The notes below the pieces were generated by a model. It saw only the letters and a program-made list of their open reading frames with translations. It ran no database searches and was not told the origin of the DNA. Positions 33,802 through 47,713 of a stretch of 64,000 nucleotides of DNA are shown here, one piece after another. How positions within the stretch are numbered: the stretch's first letter is position 1; each line of letters starts with the position of its first letter. The stretch comes from Coptis chinensis (taxonomy: Eukaryota > Streptophyta > Magnoliopsida > Ranunculales > Ranunculaceae). The DNA is taken from the NCBI GenBank assembly GCA_015680905.1, contig CM027383.1, positions 94,500,001 through 94,564,000 of the forward strand, in the 5' to 3' direction. A program made the position numbers and the translations under genes.

Positions 33802-35625
33802 ACGCTGGAGTGGAGGTAAGTTTTTAGTTTCAGTTAGTGTCTGCTTATGTCCCAAACAATTTAATTCTGTTAACCCCATAATGGGTGGAACTCTTATAGA
33901 GTTGCGTCAGTTTTTTTTTTTTATTTCCTATATTAGTATGTTCTAACCTTGTTTTGCGGATGTTCCGAATTTCACGCATTTCCATGGTATTTTTCTACCC
34001 TCTTTATTTAAATGCTTTGAGGACAAAGCATGCTTCTTGTTTTGGGGGCATAGAAATATGTAATTAAGGCATCCGTTAGGATATAGATATGTATAATATG
34101 CATTTGTTTTCAAGTTAAAAATTTCAAAAAATATAAATAAATAAGTTTATGCTATACACTTAGGAATATTGGTATTGTTTTCTTTCTCTATGCCTCTTAA
34201 CAATCTAGAAGTCTCAATGTAGCTTTTGCATCGAAATAATTGTTAGAAACTTAGGTTAATATGTAGGTAATAATCTTTGCATCTATCTATAAATATATTA
34301 CATGAGTATCTATGATTGTTAGTAGTAAGTTTCAAAAATCTAGGCTAGAGTACTTATTCTACAAATCCTGTGAGAATATAGCCTAAAGCCCTTATATGAA
34401 ATTGATATTTGAGAAATGACACAAGGGAGAAGTAAAATCGGGATAAAGAAATCACACGCCCACTTGCTTGATCACTATGCCATATCCTAAGCGAGAATTT
34501 AGGCCCTCTTTGGATCGATATAGCCAAAAATTCAAACCTATGAATTATTTTCCACTAGTCGCCCCTCTCGAGCCTTTCATTAGCCCTTCCATAAACCACA
34601 ATTCCTTTTACCCCTGCTACAAAAACAAAACAAAATAAAAAATAATAATAAATCAACCTACCCAATTTAGAATAAGTCCGAGAATAGAATGATGAAGAAA
34701 GAAAGAAGAGAAAAACCTGTAAAAACAAAAATTAGTTAGTTGCTTCCTAAATAAAGAAAAGAAGTTTCCATCCAAAGAAAAAAAAAAAAAAAATAGAAAT
34801 AAATCAAAACTCCAAAAATAGAATAAAGGGAGTCAAAAGCCAAAGAAAAGAAAAAAAAAAAAAATGGCTAAGGATGGAAACAAAGTATAGAAGCAAAAGT
34901 AAATAACAAGGTTTCTCTAGTTACATAATATGAAGACTCTATTATCTCGGACTTGTCCTTTTTTGAATATCCATTTCCTTCCTTCTTAAACCATCTCCTA
35001 ATCCCCGCAACACCTAATAAAGACCTCTAGCTCAATTAGGAATAGGTTAGTGTGATAGTAAGTGGCAGATGTGTTTGATCGACTCCGCTTCCTTTGTCGC
35101 CATTGAGATTGTAAGGTAAAGTGTGCCCACTGCACACTGGAGTAGCGAAACTTGAGTGGAAAAATCAGAGTGGTTTTTGTCTTGACATTTATGTGAGGAC
35201 CTACTTAAGGACGCTATTTCGAGTTTTCAGAAACGGACCTGCTATTACATTTCATAGTATTACTCATTGTTATATGTTTATTTTAGATGATTGATTATTA
35301 TGCATATATTAGCTTAGGGTTCTGACTGGTTTATTCTTATGTATTTGCTAGTGAGATGTATAGATAGTTGAGACATGAATGAGGAAACAATAGTTTTATT
35401 TCTTAGTCGTTGTAGTATAGATGAAGTTTGTGAGTACCTTCACTGGAAAACTCTCACGAGGCTATAACTCGGCCCACTAGGGAATTCCTAGTGGTTTAAG
35501 GCCTTGTTGCATATGGTCAATGCAATCGCGACTCAAATAAACGAGTAGTTAGAACTCCATTTTGGTCACTTATTCTAATTTCTCATCTTTGCTTGAGGAC
35601 AAGCAAAATGCTGTTTGGGGTGGTT
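33802..35625 (+). mobile_element. Element A 3' non-coding region and polypurine tract
   Basis: A long AT-rich untranslated region ends with GCTGTTTGGGGTGGTT directly before the 3' LTR. Element C has the same region in reverse (61626-63470). Confidence 0.8.
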
Positions 35626-36844
35626 TGATAAGAGCCCAAAACTGTAGTTTTAACCCCTTAATAATCATCTTTGTTAGACCAATTATGTGAATAATAAGTA
35701 AGAGTTAATCCGACACGTGTTTTTATGTATTTCAAGCTTCAAAGTCAATTATGTGCGAATGTGCCACTTTGATGAGATAAAGGAGCAATGGTTGGTTACT
35801 AAGGAGTTCGGTGATTAAAGGCCAAGATTCAAGAAGACAAAGCCTTTGTAAAGCCCGGTCAAAAGATGAAAAGTCAAAGTCCACGCAGTAAGCTTGCAAG
35901 CACAAAGAATGAGAACTTCCGAAGACCATAGCTTTGGACTCAGACCTTGGAATTGGGCCTACCTTATATCAAAACGACCGGCTCGGAAAGAGCTTTCCAA
36001 TGGACCAAGTCTTGACCCAATCAGAGGAGCAGAAGTGGACGAAACATCTGTCAAAGCCAACTGCAGCTGAGGAGCCTATTTTGGACTAAAGAAATTGGGT
36101 TTTGGGCCCGATTTTCCGGCCCAAAACATGGCTCCAAGCCCATGCACGATTTTTGGATCTGGAAGGATAAAAACAAAAGCTTGACTCTTTGTTAATGGAG
36201 TGAGGTTAGGAAGCTAATGTTAATGGAGTTTAGGGTTAGAAAAATATAGATCTAGATTAGTTTTTAGATCTAGATCTAGTTTTGAATCTCTATTTTAATT
36301 AGTTTTCATTTCCCTTGTTTTAATTTAAAGTATTAAAATATTGTTCTTGCTTCATTAGATAAATAAAGTAGTTTATTATTGATCAAATTCAATTTTGTCA
36401 TTTATCTATTGCTTAGATCTAATTTCATTTCTTGGTTGTTAGTCATTTCGTAGTTATTGATGTTGGGTTGGATTATTGTTCATTAAATTCATAAATTAGG
36501 TTGTCTTCATTTTGATTCTTAGACTATTGTTAAATTTAGATTTATAAAGTTTTAATTTCAATTTAATTTAATTATGTCTTATTGTTATTATTGTTCTTGT
36601 GTTGGGAATGGTAGTATAGAAATTTCACACCAAACACATCACTCTCACCATTGTTCCTTTTGGTTTGATTAGTTGAATTCTATTTAGTCTTGATAGATTG
36701 AGAGTGGAACGAAATCCTTACTCGTTGTATTGCATGATTATGTTTTGAGAGTAAGAAATATTGATTTAAACGTAAGAACGGTAGGATTACGTATTAGTGT
36801 TGTTAACATTAATATTTAGGATTCTATTATTTTTACGGTTATCA
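35626..36844 (+). repeat. Element A 3' LTR
   Basis: Same length and ends as the 5' LTR; followed by the AGTAT duplication. Confidence 0.95.
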
Positions 36845-36849
36845 AGTAT

Positions 36850-38064
36850 TTATTTATGGACTTAGTAATAGTAGAAAATTATGGATTGTTATGTTGTTCT
36901 TGGAGACGAATATCGTGCACCAGACTGTTTAGTTCTTCCATTTGTTGGCCGAGTTGCATCTGAATGTCCCCTTGGCTGGCAGAGAGTACAGTTTGATTTT
37001 CCATTAGGAAAACGTGATTTTGCAAGGACTGAGAATGATTTTCCAAGATCTCCTCCTGTTCAACATCATGCATTGCTTGCCGATCTTGGAAATCCTGAAG
37101 AGTTGTGATGATGATATTCTAACGAGCGTGTAGTTCCCTCAAACCCTGATGAAGAAGTTTAATGCCTTCCATGGGATTAATAATGTTCAGCATGGCATTC
37201 TCATCAAATAAATGGTCAGAATTTGAGCTTGGGTCGTTCTGTTCCTCTATTAGAGTATCAGGAGTCCAAAAACCAACGGAGTAATCTGTTTGAAATACTT
37301 TTATTTGTGCTCTTTGAAGGGGTGTCTCTGGAGAAATTACTGGATAACTCCAACGCATCATAATCTGCGTTACTAAAGTGGGTAGGGGTGCTGACCTTCT
37401 TGTTTTCTTTGTGATTACGTTCCAGAGGTGTTGGATTAGACAAAAGTCATCTCTTTGAGTCTACAAAATCCAAAGTAGGTGAAGTTGAGGCTTTGTGACT
37501 TCTGATTGGTGTGATGTACCTACCACATTGTGTCCCAACCAGTGGAGCACAACACATTGATTCTGTTTCAAAGAGCGTTGAAGAACCATGTGATGTGTAT
37601 TTCCGACTTCGTCATGAGATAATCTGTAGCTCGTGAGTAAAGTTTTGGCGGAATCAAATGATGACTCTTGAAAAAGGGACCTCTGGGTATTCACTGGGAT
37701 TTGAAGTATGTCGGAGATCATTTCCTTAGTCAATTCCAAACGTTGTCCATAGGCATTGAAGTAGAATTTTCCATTTTCATATCCGCTAAATTGGTAGAAC
37801 ATCAAAACCAATTCTTGGGAATAACCAGCTGCTGAATGATATAGAAGAGGCGTCCATCCGCGACGTATGATTTCGGTGTCAAAATAAGAAGAAAACCGGC
37901 CATCTTCGAAAGTTTTCAGGTAGTCTTTCTCTGCCGTTATTTTTCTTGGTTGATCCATTGATAGTATTACTAAGGGAAGGATAGTGAAAATTGTTTGAAT
38001 AAGAATGGCTGAAAAAGAAGAGATTTATAGCCAATTTATGAGTCTGTACCCATCTGGATTCCAA
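36850..38064 (-). mobile_element. Element B env-like region, first part
   Basis: Minus-strand frames begin MDQPRKITAEKDYLKTFEDG (from 37958) and continue with IRRGWTPLLYH and KEMISDILQIP, matching the opening of the plant-transposon env-like ORF of Athila-type elements. The region stops where element A is inserted. Confidence 0.72.
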
Positions 38065-38404
38065 GTGTAGTTAATGACCCATGTGATTATGAACAACATC
38101 AAAGGGGATCCACAGTAAGTCATGTCATGTCAGATATCCAAATACAATTAATGAGATGGTTTAATGTTAGAAAATACGGATGAAAGTTTCACAGGGTAGT
38201 TAGACTTACACGTAATTTCAGAAATGATGATCATAACTTCGGGGAATAGAATATGGATAGAATAATCGAAATGCACGCGTGTGACAAGTGTTATCGTGAC
38301 CTTGTAGCGTCGCGATTTTCTCCTCTGAACACCATGTGTATCCATTAATTATTTTGGTGAGTTTTGGATGGCCTTTCTTTGTTATGGTTTGTTTATTTAT
38401 TTAC

Positions 38405-38405
<1 letters not shown>

Positions 38406-38468
<63 letters not shown>
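38406..38468. repeat. ATT microsatellite
   Basis: About 21 uninterrupted ATT triplets, inside element B. Confidence 0.97.
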
Positions 38469-38469
<1 letters not shown>

Positions 38470-39470
38470 TTAGAGAGGAAAAGACAACTAATATACACAA
38501 ATATTTAATACGGAACTTCTCCATTTAATACGTAACCCGTACAAATGTGTGAGAATTATTTAACACACCATACTAATATACAAAATGAAAATCAGAAAAA
38601 GAGACGGTTACATAGATCTAGATGTTCTGGATCATGTTATGCATGAGTGACAAGAGAATAATGATAAACACTGTTATCACGAATACTATTTGATTCATTA
38701 TGTTCAAAAAACTGAGAATTTGTGAAAAAGAATTTGTGAAGGGGGAGAGAAGGGAATGAGTGAAAGTGGAAAAAGAGAGTTGGATTTATAACTTGATTTC
38801 TGACCGTTGGGCATCTGACCGTTGGAATCAGTCCGTTTGGTTTTGACCGTTGGGCTTTGAGAGTAGGCCCAATGCATCAAGGGACAACTAATATAGTAGG
38901 AATTACAATAAGTGCATAACTTAAATAATTTCTCATTCAAACCGTCTGGAGATGCAAAATTATGAGAAATCAACCGATCGGCATTAAAAATTCCATCCAC
39001 TGGAATATGACATAATCACATTCAAACTATTTTTTTTTTTTTTTTTTTTTTTTGGTTTTTATTTATTTACACTTTTATATAAAAATGTACAAGACGAAAG
39101 GAACGTGTCAACAACACCGAAATCCAAATAAAACAACACATCACAACAAACCTTTTAACTCAGTAACTTTCATGTCGGGCCAAAGGCTTAACCCAATCCC
39201 GCCAGACTGTGGGCTTAACCTTTATGTTATAGGGGCCTAGGGTCGATGGTACCATCCCCGATCAATGTGCAATGGTCTAGTAATAATATTACCCTTAGTA
39301 CATATGGTATAGCCTCAAACCGCCCGCGATCTGATCCACATAGAAAACCGATCGGGGTTGGCCTGGTGGAATCCATTGCCCGCACGAACTAGGAAATGTC
39401 CGATGTTGCATATCACGACTTTCTTTGGGTACCATGCTTGGTGCTAAGGGAAAAATGAGTATATACATGT

Positions 39471-39572
39471 TGAGTCTTTTAACGTCAGATCCTCAAGACG
39501 AATGTGAGACTTTTAACGTCAGATCCTCAAAACGAATGTGAGTCTTTTAACGTCAGATCCTCAAGACGAATC
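39471..39572. repeat. 34-bp tandem repeat, three copies
   Basis: Three units of 34 bases (39471, 39505 and 39539), each containing CTTTTAACGTCAGATCCTCA. Confidence 0.93.
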
Positions 39573-40354
39573 CCAACCTGTGGGAACAACGGGACGACGA
39601 CGAAGTTTATCCTGCTGAGCTGGTATCAGACAATAATATACCTTATACCGACTCATCTCGGATAGAAGATCAAGACCGGACGAAAAGAGTTTGATACTCA
39701 TACACCACCCCATCCTTTTCGCCTCGCTTTCGGGCAAAAGTACTACGACCATTACCTATTCGAGATGGGTGAGATTTGGACCATATGATGAGTTGGAGTT
39801 CGGGAGGAAGAGAATAGAAAAGGGAGGAGAAAGAAGGAGCTAAAATTTTTGGTACCCATTGTTTTCCAGGAGGCACATTTGCTCGATTATCAGAAGACAT
39901 TTATACTCAGTTCTGAAGTAGAGTTTTTGTGGACTATGGTTCTGGCGCTTGCAACCACACACTCTAGGGATTTTTAGAAAAGAAAATAGAAGAGGGCCCG
40001 GCTACCCAAATGGCGTACTTTCTCTGTTTAAACACATGGAAAAAAGTACACCATCGAATCTATTAGTCTATGTAGACTGGGTCATTGAGAAGAGTCTCTT
40101 CGACATCCGGAGAGCTAACTCATGATAATGTTTAAGGCGTTGGCCATTTACTTGAAATTACCGTCATCATTTACGTTTTCAAAGAAATAGCCCCGTAAAG
40201 GGTGACAAAGCAGAGATCGCGGAAAGGACCGGACCATCGAAGTCTTTAATTTTCCCCGAAAAATGTGTAATCTTGATTTGTACAACAAAACTTTTGACCC
40301 AATTTGAATTCTTTTCTCAATATGTGCTTGTCATGCACTCTTTTCATGTTGGCT

Positions 40355-41400
40355 TTATAGGATTTCGAGATCATAGGCATCACTCCGAATTTCCTCAAGC
40401 TCATTTAACTGCAATTTTCTCTTCCGCCGCTTAGTATTATAATAATTGAGGCTTTTGATGGCCCATAGAGCACGGGTGCTCAAGTTCAACCGCAGATGAC
40501 AAGGTTTTCCAAAAACGAGGCGATAAGGAGACATCCCTATAGGTGTCTTAAAAGTCGCTTCAGATTCCCACAAGGCATCGATAATCGTAGAGACCGATCT
40601 TTTTCTAGATGGATTGACAGTTTTTCCAAAATGGATTTGATCTCTCTATTAGAGTCCTCTACTTGACCACTGGTTTGAGGATGATACGGAGTTCCCACTT
40701 TGTGCGTGACTCCATATTTCTTTACTAATGATTCAAAAATTTATTGCATAAATGTTTTCCCCATCACTAATTATAGCTTTTGGAACACCAAATCGAGAAA
40801 AATATTTTCTTTACTTAACAAAATGACCGCTTTATGATCGTTAGCACGACATGCCAATGCCTCAATCTATTTTGACACGTAGTCAACTGCTACTAGTATG
40901 TATAGGAAGCTATGTGAATTTGGAAATGGACCCATGAAGTCGATGCCCCATACATCAAAGATTTCCACAATTAAAATGGGATTTAAGAGCATCATATTGC
41001 GTTGAGTAATGCGTCCTAGCTGCTGGCAGCGATTGCATGCTTTGCAATGCTCATGTGCATCTTTAAACAGTGTTGGCCAATAGAATCCACATTGTAGGAC
41101 CTTGGCCGCAGTTTTCTTACGATTAAAATGACCACCACAAGATTGTTCATGACGGAAGGATAACACGTCATTATGTTCCCAATCGGGGGATGCAATGGCG
41201 GATTAGTTGGTCGGAACAATATTTGAAGAGGTAGGATCATCCCGAAAATAAAATTTCACAGTGGATAAGAACTTTTTCCGGTCATTCTGAGACCAAGATG
41301 AAGGGACTTCTTCGGTAACTAAGTAATTTACTATGTCACCGTACCAAAGGAGACGAAAAAATAGAGTACAAGTGTTCATCCGAAAAAGAATCACGATAGG
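40355..41400 (-). mobile_element. Element B integrase region
   Basis: The zinc-binding part HEQSCGGHFNRKKTAAKVLQ with CKACNRCQQLG and the start of the core (VWGIDFMGPFP) lie at 40867-41166. The C-terminal part ([20 protein letters not shown] then LQLNELEEIRSDAYD) lies at 40355-40573. Broken. Confidence 0.88.
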
Positions 41401-43035
41401 TTTCAGATATCGATCAACATCAACATCATCGACAAGTCGCGGATAAATGGTCCGCGAACCACATTTTGAATTCGCAACCTTTTTTATCTCTAATTTCTAG
41501 AGTAAACTCTTGCAAAAGGAGAATCCATCGGATCAACCTTTGTTTTGCATCTTTTTCGCTAATAGATAACGGCGTCGCGATAGTCGGTGTAGACAATAGT
41601 TGGAGAACCCACTAGGTAAGGACTAAACTTATCCAAAGCATATACAACGGCGAGAAACTCTTTCTCAGTGGTGGTATAGTTACGTTGAGCTTCATTAAGG
41701 GTTTTACTCGCATAGTAAATGACAACTGGCTTATCTTCTCGGCGTTGCCCTAGTACAGCTCCAATAGCATAGTCGCTCACGTCACACATTAATTCAAAAG
41801 GTTTAGACCAATCAGGTGGTTAAATTATGGGAGCGGTAGTTAATGCGTTTTTTAAAATTTCAAAGGCTTGTTTGCAATTGAAACTGAAATAAAAAACGGC
41901 ATCTTTAAGCAGGAGATTGGTTAAAGGTCGAGCAACCTTTGAGAAATCTTAAATAAATCTCCTATAGAAACCAAGCGTGTCCTAAAAATGCTTGTGAATG
42001 TCTCGAACTGATTTTGGTATAGGAAGTGAAGCAATTTTTTCTATCTTAGCTTTGTCGACTTCGATTCCGTCCTTTGAAACGATATGTCCTAAAACTATTC
42101 CTTTTGTCACCATGAAATGACATTTTTCCCAATTAAGAACAAGGTTTTTCTCTTCACAACGTGTAAAGACTTTTTCAAGATTTGATAGACAACTATCGAA
42201 AGAATCTCCATATATGGAGAAGTCGTCCATGAACACTTCCATAAAACGCTCAACCATATCACTGAAAATGTGAAGCATGCAAATATTGGAAAGTACCGTG
42301 CATTACAAAGGCCGAAAAGCATTCGCTTATATGCAAATGTACCAAATGGACAGTGAACGTGGTCTTGTCTTGATCGGCAGGGGTCTATGACTATCTGAAA
42401 ATAACCGAATAACCATCAAGAAAACAGTAATATGCATGACCAGCTAAACGTTCGAACATCTGATCGATGAATGGGAGTGGAAAGTGATCCTTACGAGTGA
42501 CGACATTAAGTTTGCGATAATCAATGCATATTCGCCATTTTACTGGGATATGAGCGGAAATGCATTCATCTTTATCATTTCTCACAACTGTAATGCCAGA
42601 TTTCTTGGGAACAACATGTATTGGACTTACCCAAACACTATCAGAGATAGGGTAAATAATACCCGCATCGAGTAATTTTAAAACTTCCTCTTGTACCACA
42701 TCTTTCATGGTAGGGTTTAGTTGACGCTGCGGTTCACGCGACGTCTTAGCATTTTCTTCAAGGTGTATGCGATGGGTGCACACAGTAGGTGCAATGCCTT
42801 TAATGTCATCGAGGGACCATCCAATAGCAGAACGATGTTGTTGAATGACATTAATTATACGAGCTTCCTGATCGTCAGTTAATTGTGAAGAAATGATAAC
42901 TAGGTGACGACCATTTGGATCAAACTGTATGTATTTTAATTCCGAAGGAAGAGGTTTTAAATCAGGGGTGGGCGGAGTGGGTATTAAAGATTCTTGAGGA
43001 AAGTCATCATCCATGCAAGAAAGATTGATGTTCAT
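41401..43035 (-). mobile_element. Element B reverse transcriptase and RNase H region
   Basis: RT motifs: LLDAGIIYPISDSVWVSPIH, VPKKSGITVV, WRICIDYRKLN and KDHFPLPFIDQM (42391-43035), then a block with FMDDFSIYGDS and CEEKNLVLNWEKCHFM (41982-42278). RNase H: CDVSDYAIGAVLGQR and YTTTEKEFLAVVYALDKF (41559-41789). The wording is Athila-type. Broken in several places. Confidence 0.9.
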
Positions 43036-43094
43036 CCAAGTTCTTGGACATTACAAAGTGGGGTCAAATAATGGTATTGACTCTAATAACTCAT

Positions 43095-45516
43095 TTACTT
43101 CTTGTGTATAATCATCGCCCTCAAACTCGGATTTGCTAAAGGAAAGAAATTGGTACACTTCATCTTCGAAACGAGTTTGTTAAATACTCTTGTGGAATGT
43201 GTCAAACCCCGCTTCACCTCACCATCAATGTCAGGCTCTGGAATTTGTTTCATCAATTTGAACACATTTACCTCTACCGATAGATTTCTGAAGGACATAG
43301 TCATTGAACCATCCCTACAGTTAATAAGAGCATTAGCAGTTGCTAGGAACGGACGTCCTAAGATGATAGGAATGGAATCACATGCAACTTCTGTATCCAA
43401 AATAACAAAGTCTACAGGATAGAAGAAGTCTTGGACTTTTACAAGGACATTTTCCACAATTCCTTTTGGATACTTTATGGAACGATCGGCTAACTGTAGA
43501 GTCATGGTGGTAGGTTTGAGCTCATGAAGACCTAGTTGTTTAAATAAGTAATATGGAAGTAAGTTCACACTAGCTCCTAGGTCTAGTAGTGCAGTAGCCG
43601 TATATTTGTCACCTAAGGTGCATGGAACCGTTGGTCTACCAGGGTCTTTGTATTTGACTATACCATTGTGGTCTGTGATGTAAGGAAACTGTTCGGTGAG
43701 GAACGCTTGTTGAGGAACATTAGTTCTCCTTTTTGTGGTGCACATATCCTTCAGAAATTTTGCATGTTTTGGTAATAGTTTTAAGGCATCGAGAAAAGGC
43801 AAGTTGATCGTCAAATTTTTAAAAGTCTCTCGAATTTCAGCAAAATTCTCATCAGGTTTATTCTTTGCCAAGCGTGCAGGAAATGGTGCCTTAGGACGGA
43901 ATTTGGAAAAGGGGTCTTCTTGCTTATTTCCTAAATTCTGAGATGTTGACTTTGTTTGATCTGGTGAATCGTCCGTAGGTTCATTATTAGAAATGGGTTC
44001 ATTGGAACCTTCGGATTCCTTTGGTTGATCATCTGGCATACGTATTTGATTGTCTACCATTTTTCCAGATCGTAGAGTAGTGATTGCATGCACCTCACCT
44101 TGATTGGAGGTGCTTGTACCAGGTGCATTGGTGAGTTCAAAGGCCGTGTTTGCTGGTTTAGGGTTTGGAACTGCTTGTGCATGAAACACGCCTTTCTGAC
44201 TCTTTTCTTGCGCCAATTGTTGAAGTGATTGTTGGATAGACGTTAAAATTTGAGACTGTTGGTTCATGTATGCCAAGAAAGTCCCATTTGTCCTATCCAT
44301 AACGGGTTGCGCAGGTTGTGCAACAGGTAGTAGTTCACGACTATTGCTGAGAAGTTGTTGATTATAGTTGGGATCTGGATTAGCTGGAACAAGGCTGCGG
44401 TTGGTTTGATAGTTAGCATTGGAATTATTTTGAAATTGACCTTGTTGGTATTATTGATTATTTCCTTGGCGGTATGGAATAAAATTGTTGGTAGGTCGAA
44501 CAGGTGGATTAGCGAAACCTGGAGGAGCCCCCATTTGTTGGTTATTTTGGCGCCAAGTGAAATTCGGATGTTGTCTCCACGGTGCATTGGGAATGTTGAA
44601 TGCACATGCCTCCTCCGATGGTTAAGTAGGGGAAACATATAACAAGGGACAATATGCATCAGGATGGTCAGGACTAAGACAAAGGACACATGGGGCGGTG
44701 TCAACGTTCATGACTGGTTTTGCTAGTTGATCGTTTACTTGAACTATGAGGGCATCTACTTTTTAGTTAGGGATTCTATCAAATTTTTATTTCGGGATCG
44801 GTTTTTACCTCAAAAATAGATGTGGCCTTTGTAATATTGTCCTTTGATGACCTAGATGACTCGTTGTTACCCGGTGTGTACCTTTTTTCGCTTGTTTTTC
44901 AAGAAAAGTATAAGCTTCAGTAGCTCCTTTGTCCATGAAGCAACCGCCGTTCATTATATCAAGAGTTTCTTTTTGATGATCAGAAAGACCATTAAAGAAT
45001 GAACGAACAAGGACAGCTTTGTCCAGTTGGTGATGAGGACATTCTAACGGTAAGATCAAGAAAAAGCGACTCCATGCTTCGTAAAGGATTCATGAGGATT
45101 TTGACGAAAGAATTGAATTTTCTTAACCATTTCAGTTTTTTTTTTTCTGAGTGTAAAACTGAAGCATGAAAGCTTGAACTAGTTTATTCCATGTGTCTAT
45201 GGACTGTGGTTGTTGTCCTGCTAGCCAAATTGATGCTTTTTCAGCTAAAGTGAATGGAAACAGTCGAAGCAAGAGTTGTTCCTTAGAGACTGCTGGATGG
45301 TGAAATGTTGTTGTCACTTGTTGAAGCCTCCGAAGATGATTATAAGGTTTTTCGTGCTCCAAACCATGATATATAGGTAACAAACTGAAAATGTTTGGTG
45401 GGATACGAAAAATCACCGACAATGTCCTCCTCAAGTTTGATGCGGGGAAGAAGGTCCTTCCTAATGCAATATAGAAGTCCGAGAGGGGCTTCTCTCAGTG
45501 GAGGATCGTCGGCCAT
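43095..45516 (-). mobile_element. Element B gag and protease region
   Basis: Gag starts near the ATG at 45516 and includes FRIPPNIFSLLPIYHGLEHE and LRLFPFTLAEKASIWLAGQ. The later part is one 401-codon frame (43095-44300) with a glutamine-rich tail and the retropepsin core LLDLGASVNLLPYYLFKQLG followed by LADRSIKYPKGIVEN. Broken in a few places. Confidence 0.9.
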
Positions 45517-45970
45517 AATGACCAGTTGATGATGGCGGCGAAGGATCGTGATGAAGGTAATTAGCGTAAGAAGAACAATTTTTAGGTGAAAACTTACGCA
45601 AAGTGCTTATCGTATTTTTTTTCGCGATAGGTATGTTCAATTTCTTTAGTGGAACCAGACCTTAATCTCATGCAAGCCTAAAATTAGATCTAACTTACAG
45701 AAGTAATTTAGTAGGACTCGAATTTTATTATTATCTTAAGCATTAGAGTTGAAGAACATATGCATAAGCTGCTGCTAACGTAGCAGTGAAGCTAGGAATA
45801 CGTGTGCATAAACCAATAGCCTGGTCACAAGAGAGATATGAGGGAGGCTTTCCGTGCAAGCACGGTTCTAATTAAGTAACCTCAATCTTTCAAGTTTCCT
45901 AGACACCATTGGAATATGATTAAGATTTATGGAATTAAAATTTATGCAAAGGCATTATTAATTTTAATTT

Positions 45971-46014
<44 letters not shown>

Positions 46015-47663
46015 ATGCAAGGGTTAAAATACAAACATGCAAATACGATCTACTCATACAATACTAGGTGCAGTAGCATGTGAAGATACTCTACTCATAC
46101 GTATAGCTATACGAATAGGCAAGCTTGTGTCATCGATAAATACTTCCATACGTGCATGTGCAAATATACATCGAGAATAATGATATGTACGCTTAATTTG
46201 TAAATCGATATTATGTAAACGATATCAACAATGCTGTGCAAATTTGAATCACTCATACGTATCTAAATACATTAGCATGCGAATATAGTATACATACGCA
46301 GAATAATACGACAAAACTAAACATGCAAAGTATTATACCTAAACTAAAATACGACTCTTGTATTGCATAATAATTCGATTTCGACAATACTCATTGAGAT
46401 TGCGAGTGTCATATAGAGAGCAGCTTTACCCCGCAGGGTTTAGAAACAACTTACCCAACTCAGATTTTAACCCTCGTTGGAATGTTCTCCTCTTTCTTGA
46501 CAAAATCGATTTATTAAACAACACTATTTTCTAAAATGATGATTTTGGAGGGGAAAACAGTTGATTTTGACCTCGAAAATGACCTCCACCGAGCATAGCT
46601 TTTACAAAACAAACAAATAGATTAAAAGTTTTTTTTTTCTTTTTTTGTTTATTGGTGGGAGTTTTGTTTCTTCTCTTTTCACAAAAAAAATACAGTTTAT
46701 ATACCAACACTCTTTTCACCTTATGTTGTCTTTCTCTCTCTATGTTTCTTTTCTCTCACTAGAAAGTAAGTTGTGTTGGTGGGGACCAGTCGTGGTATCC
46801 AAACAGAAGCTCTCTTGAAGCTGTTCCTCTACTCTTCTACTCTTTTCTACAAGACGTTTCTATTTTGGTCGGTGGGGTTCGTTTATTTACGTTACTGACA
46901 TTCCAGCCATTTTGAATTTTTTTGAATATTTTAGATAAAACGGATTTGTTGACTTTGACTGAGTAACCCGCACTCCTTTGGTTCATTAGATTAGTAGTAG
47001 AATGTAGGATATACCAAACTAATTATAATTTTTGAACTGGTTTACTACTAGATCAATAAACAATGCAAGACTCAAGCCAATTTAGTGTTTATTTTATTTT
47101 GTTTGTGTAATTTGACTGAATCTTGTTGTCCCATATATCGCGATCACTCTTAGTATCGTAATACTTTTGGACTCTCTCGCTATATTATACTCTTTAAATA
47201 TTATATTTACCAACTACGTTATCACTGCTAATCGGATTTTCTAGTTACATCAATTATTCATCAGAAACTAATATGAACAATTCTACACAATAGCCCAGAT
47301 GTGATATATAGGGTTTCGATAATCGATCCAAACTAAACTGACAAAAAATGATTTGGGTTTTAATAACTTAGTTTGTCATCTGAAACCGAACCGATAAGAT
47401 ATTGGTTTGGTTTTGGATTTGCTCTCTACCAAACCGATAAGATGGTATTTTAGTAATATTTATGATTAATTTTGTATATATTAATCATAAATATATATAC
47501 AAAACACATCCTAATTGAGCTCACACGCGTGATTCAGAGAACCGTAGCCAAAGTTATGGCCAAAATACCAAAACACATCCTAATTACTATGTATAACTCC
47601 TAAGTTATAGATGCTAACATGCAAATAATGACTCATTCGGTAATATATATGCTAAACATGTGA

Positions 47664-47713
<50 letters not shown>

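Larger units (their letters stand above)
26918..36844 (+). mobile_element. Element A: Athila-type Ty3 element nested in element B
   Basis: Two 1219-bp LTRs (26918-28136 and 35626-36844) begin TGATAAGAGCCC and end GGTTATCA, and the element is flanked by AGTAT (26913-26917 and 36845-36849). The primer site just after the 5' LTR, TGGCGTCGCTGCC (28139 on), resembles the tRNA-Asp type used by Athila elements; a purine-rich tract precedes the 3' LTR. The interior has a gag region, a protease region and an env-like 3' ORF. No reverse transcriptase or integrase is visible, so it is non-autonomous and also broken in several places. The LTRs differ at about 2% of sites, suggesting roughly a million years. 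Confidence 0.92.
38065..40354 (-). mobile_element. Element B stretch between integrase and env-like region
   Basis: No domain was recognised. It holds an ATT microsatellite (38406-38468), a T-run (about 39031-39054) and a 34-bp tandem triplet (39471-39572). A 76-codon frame (39670-39900) starting MSSDNRANVPPGKQWVPK matches nothing I know. The central part (39100-39470) may be a separate insertion. Confidence 0.4.
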
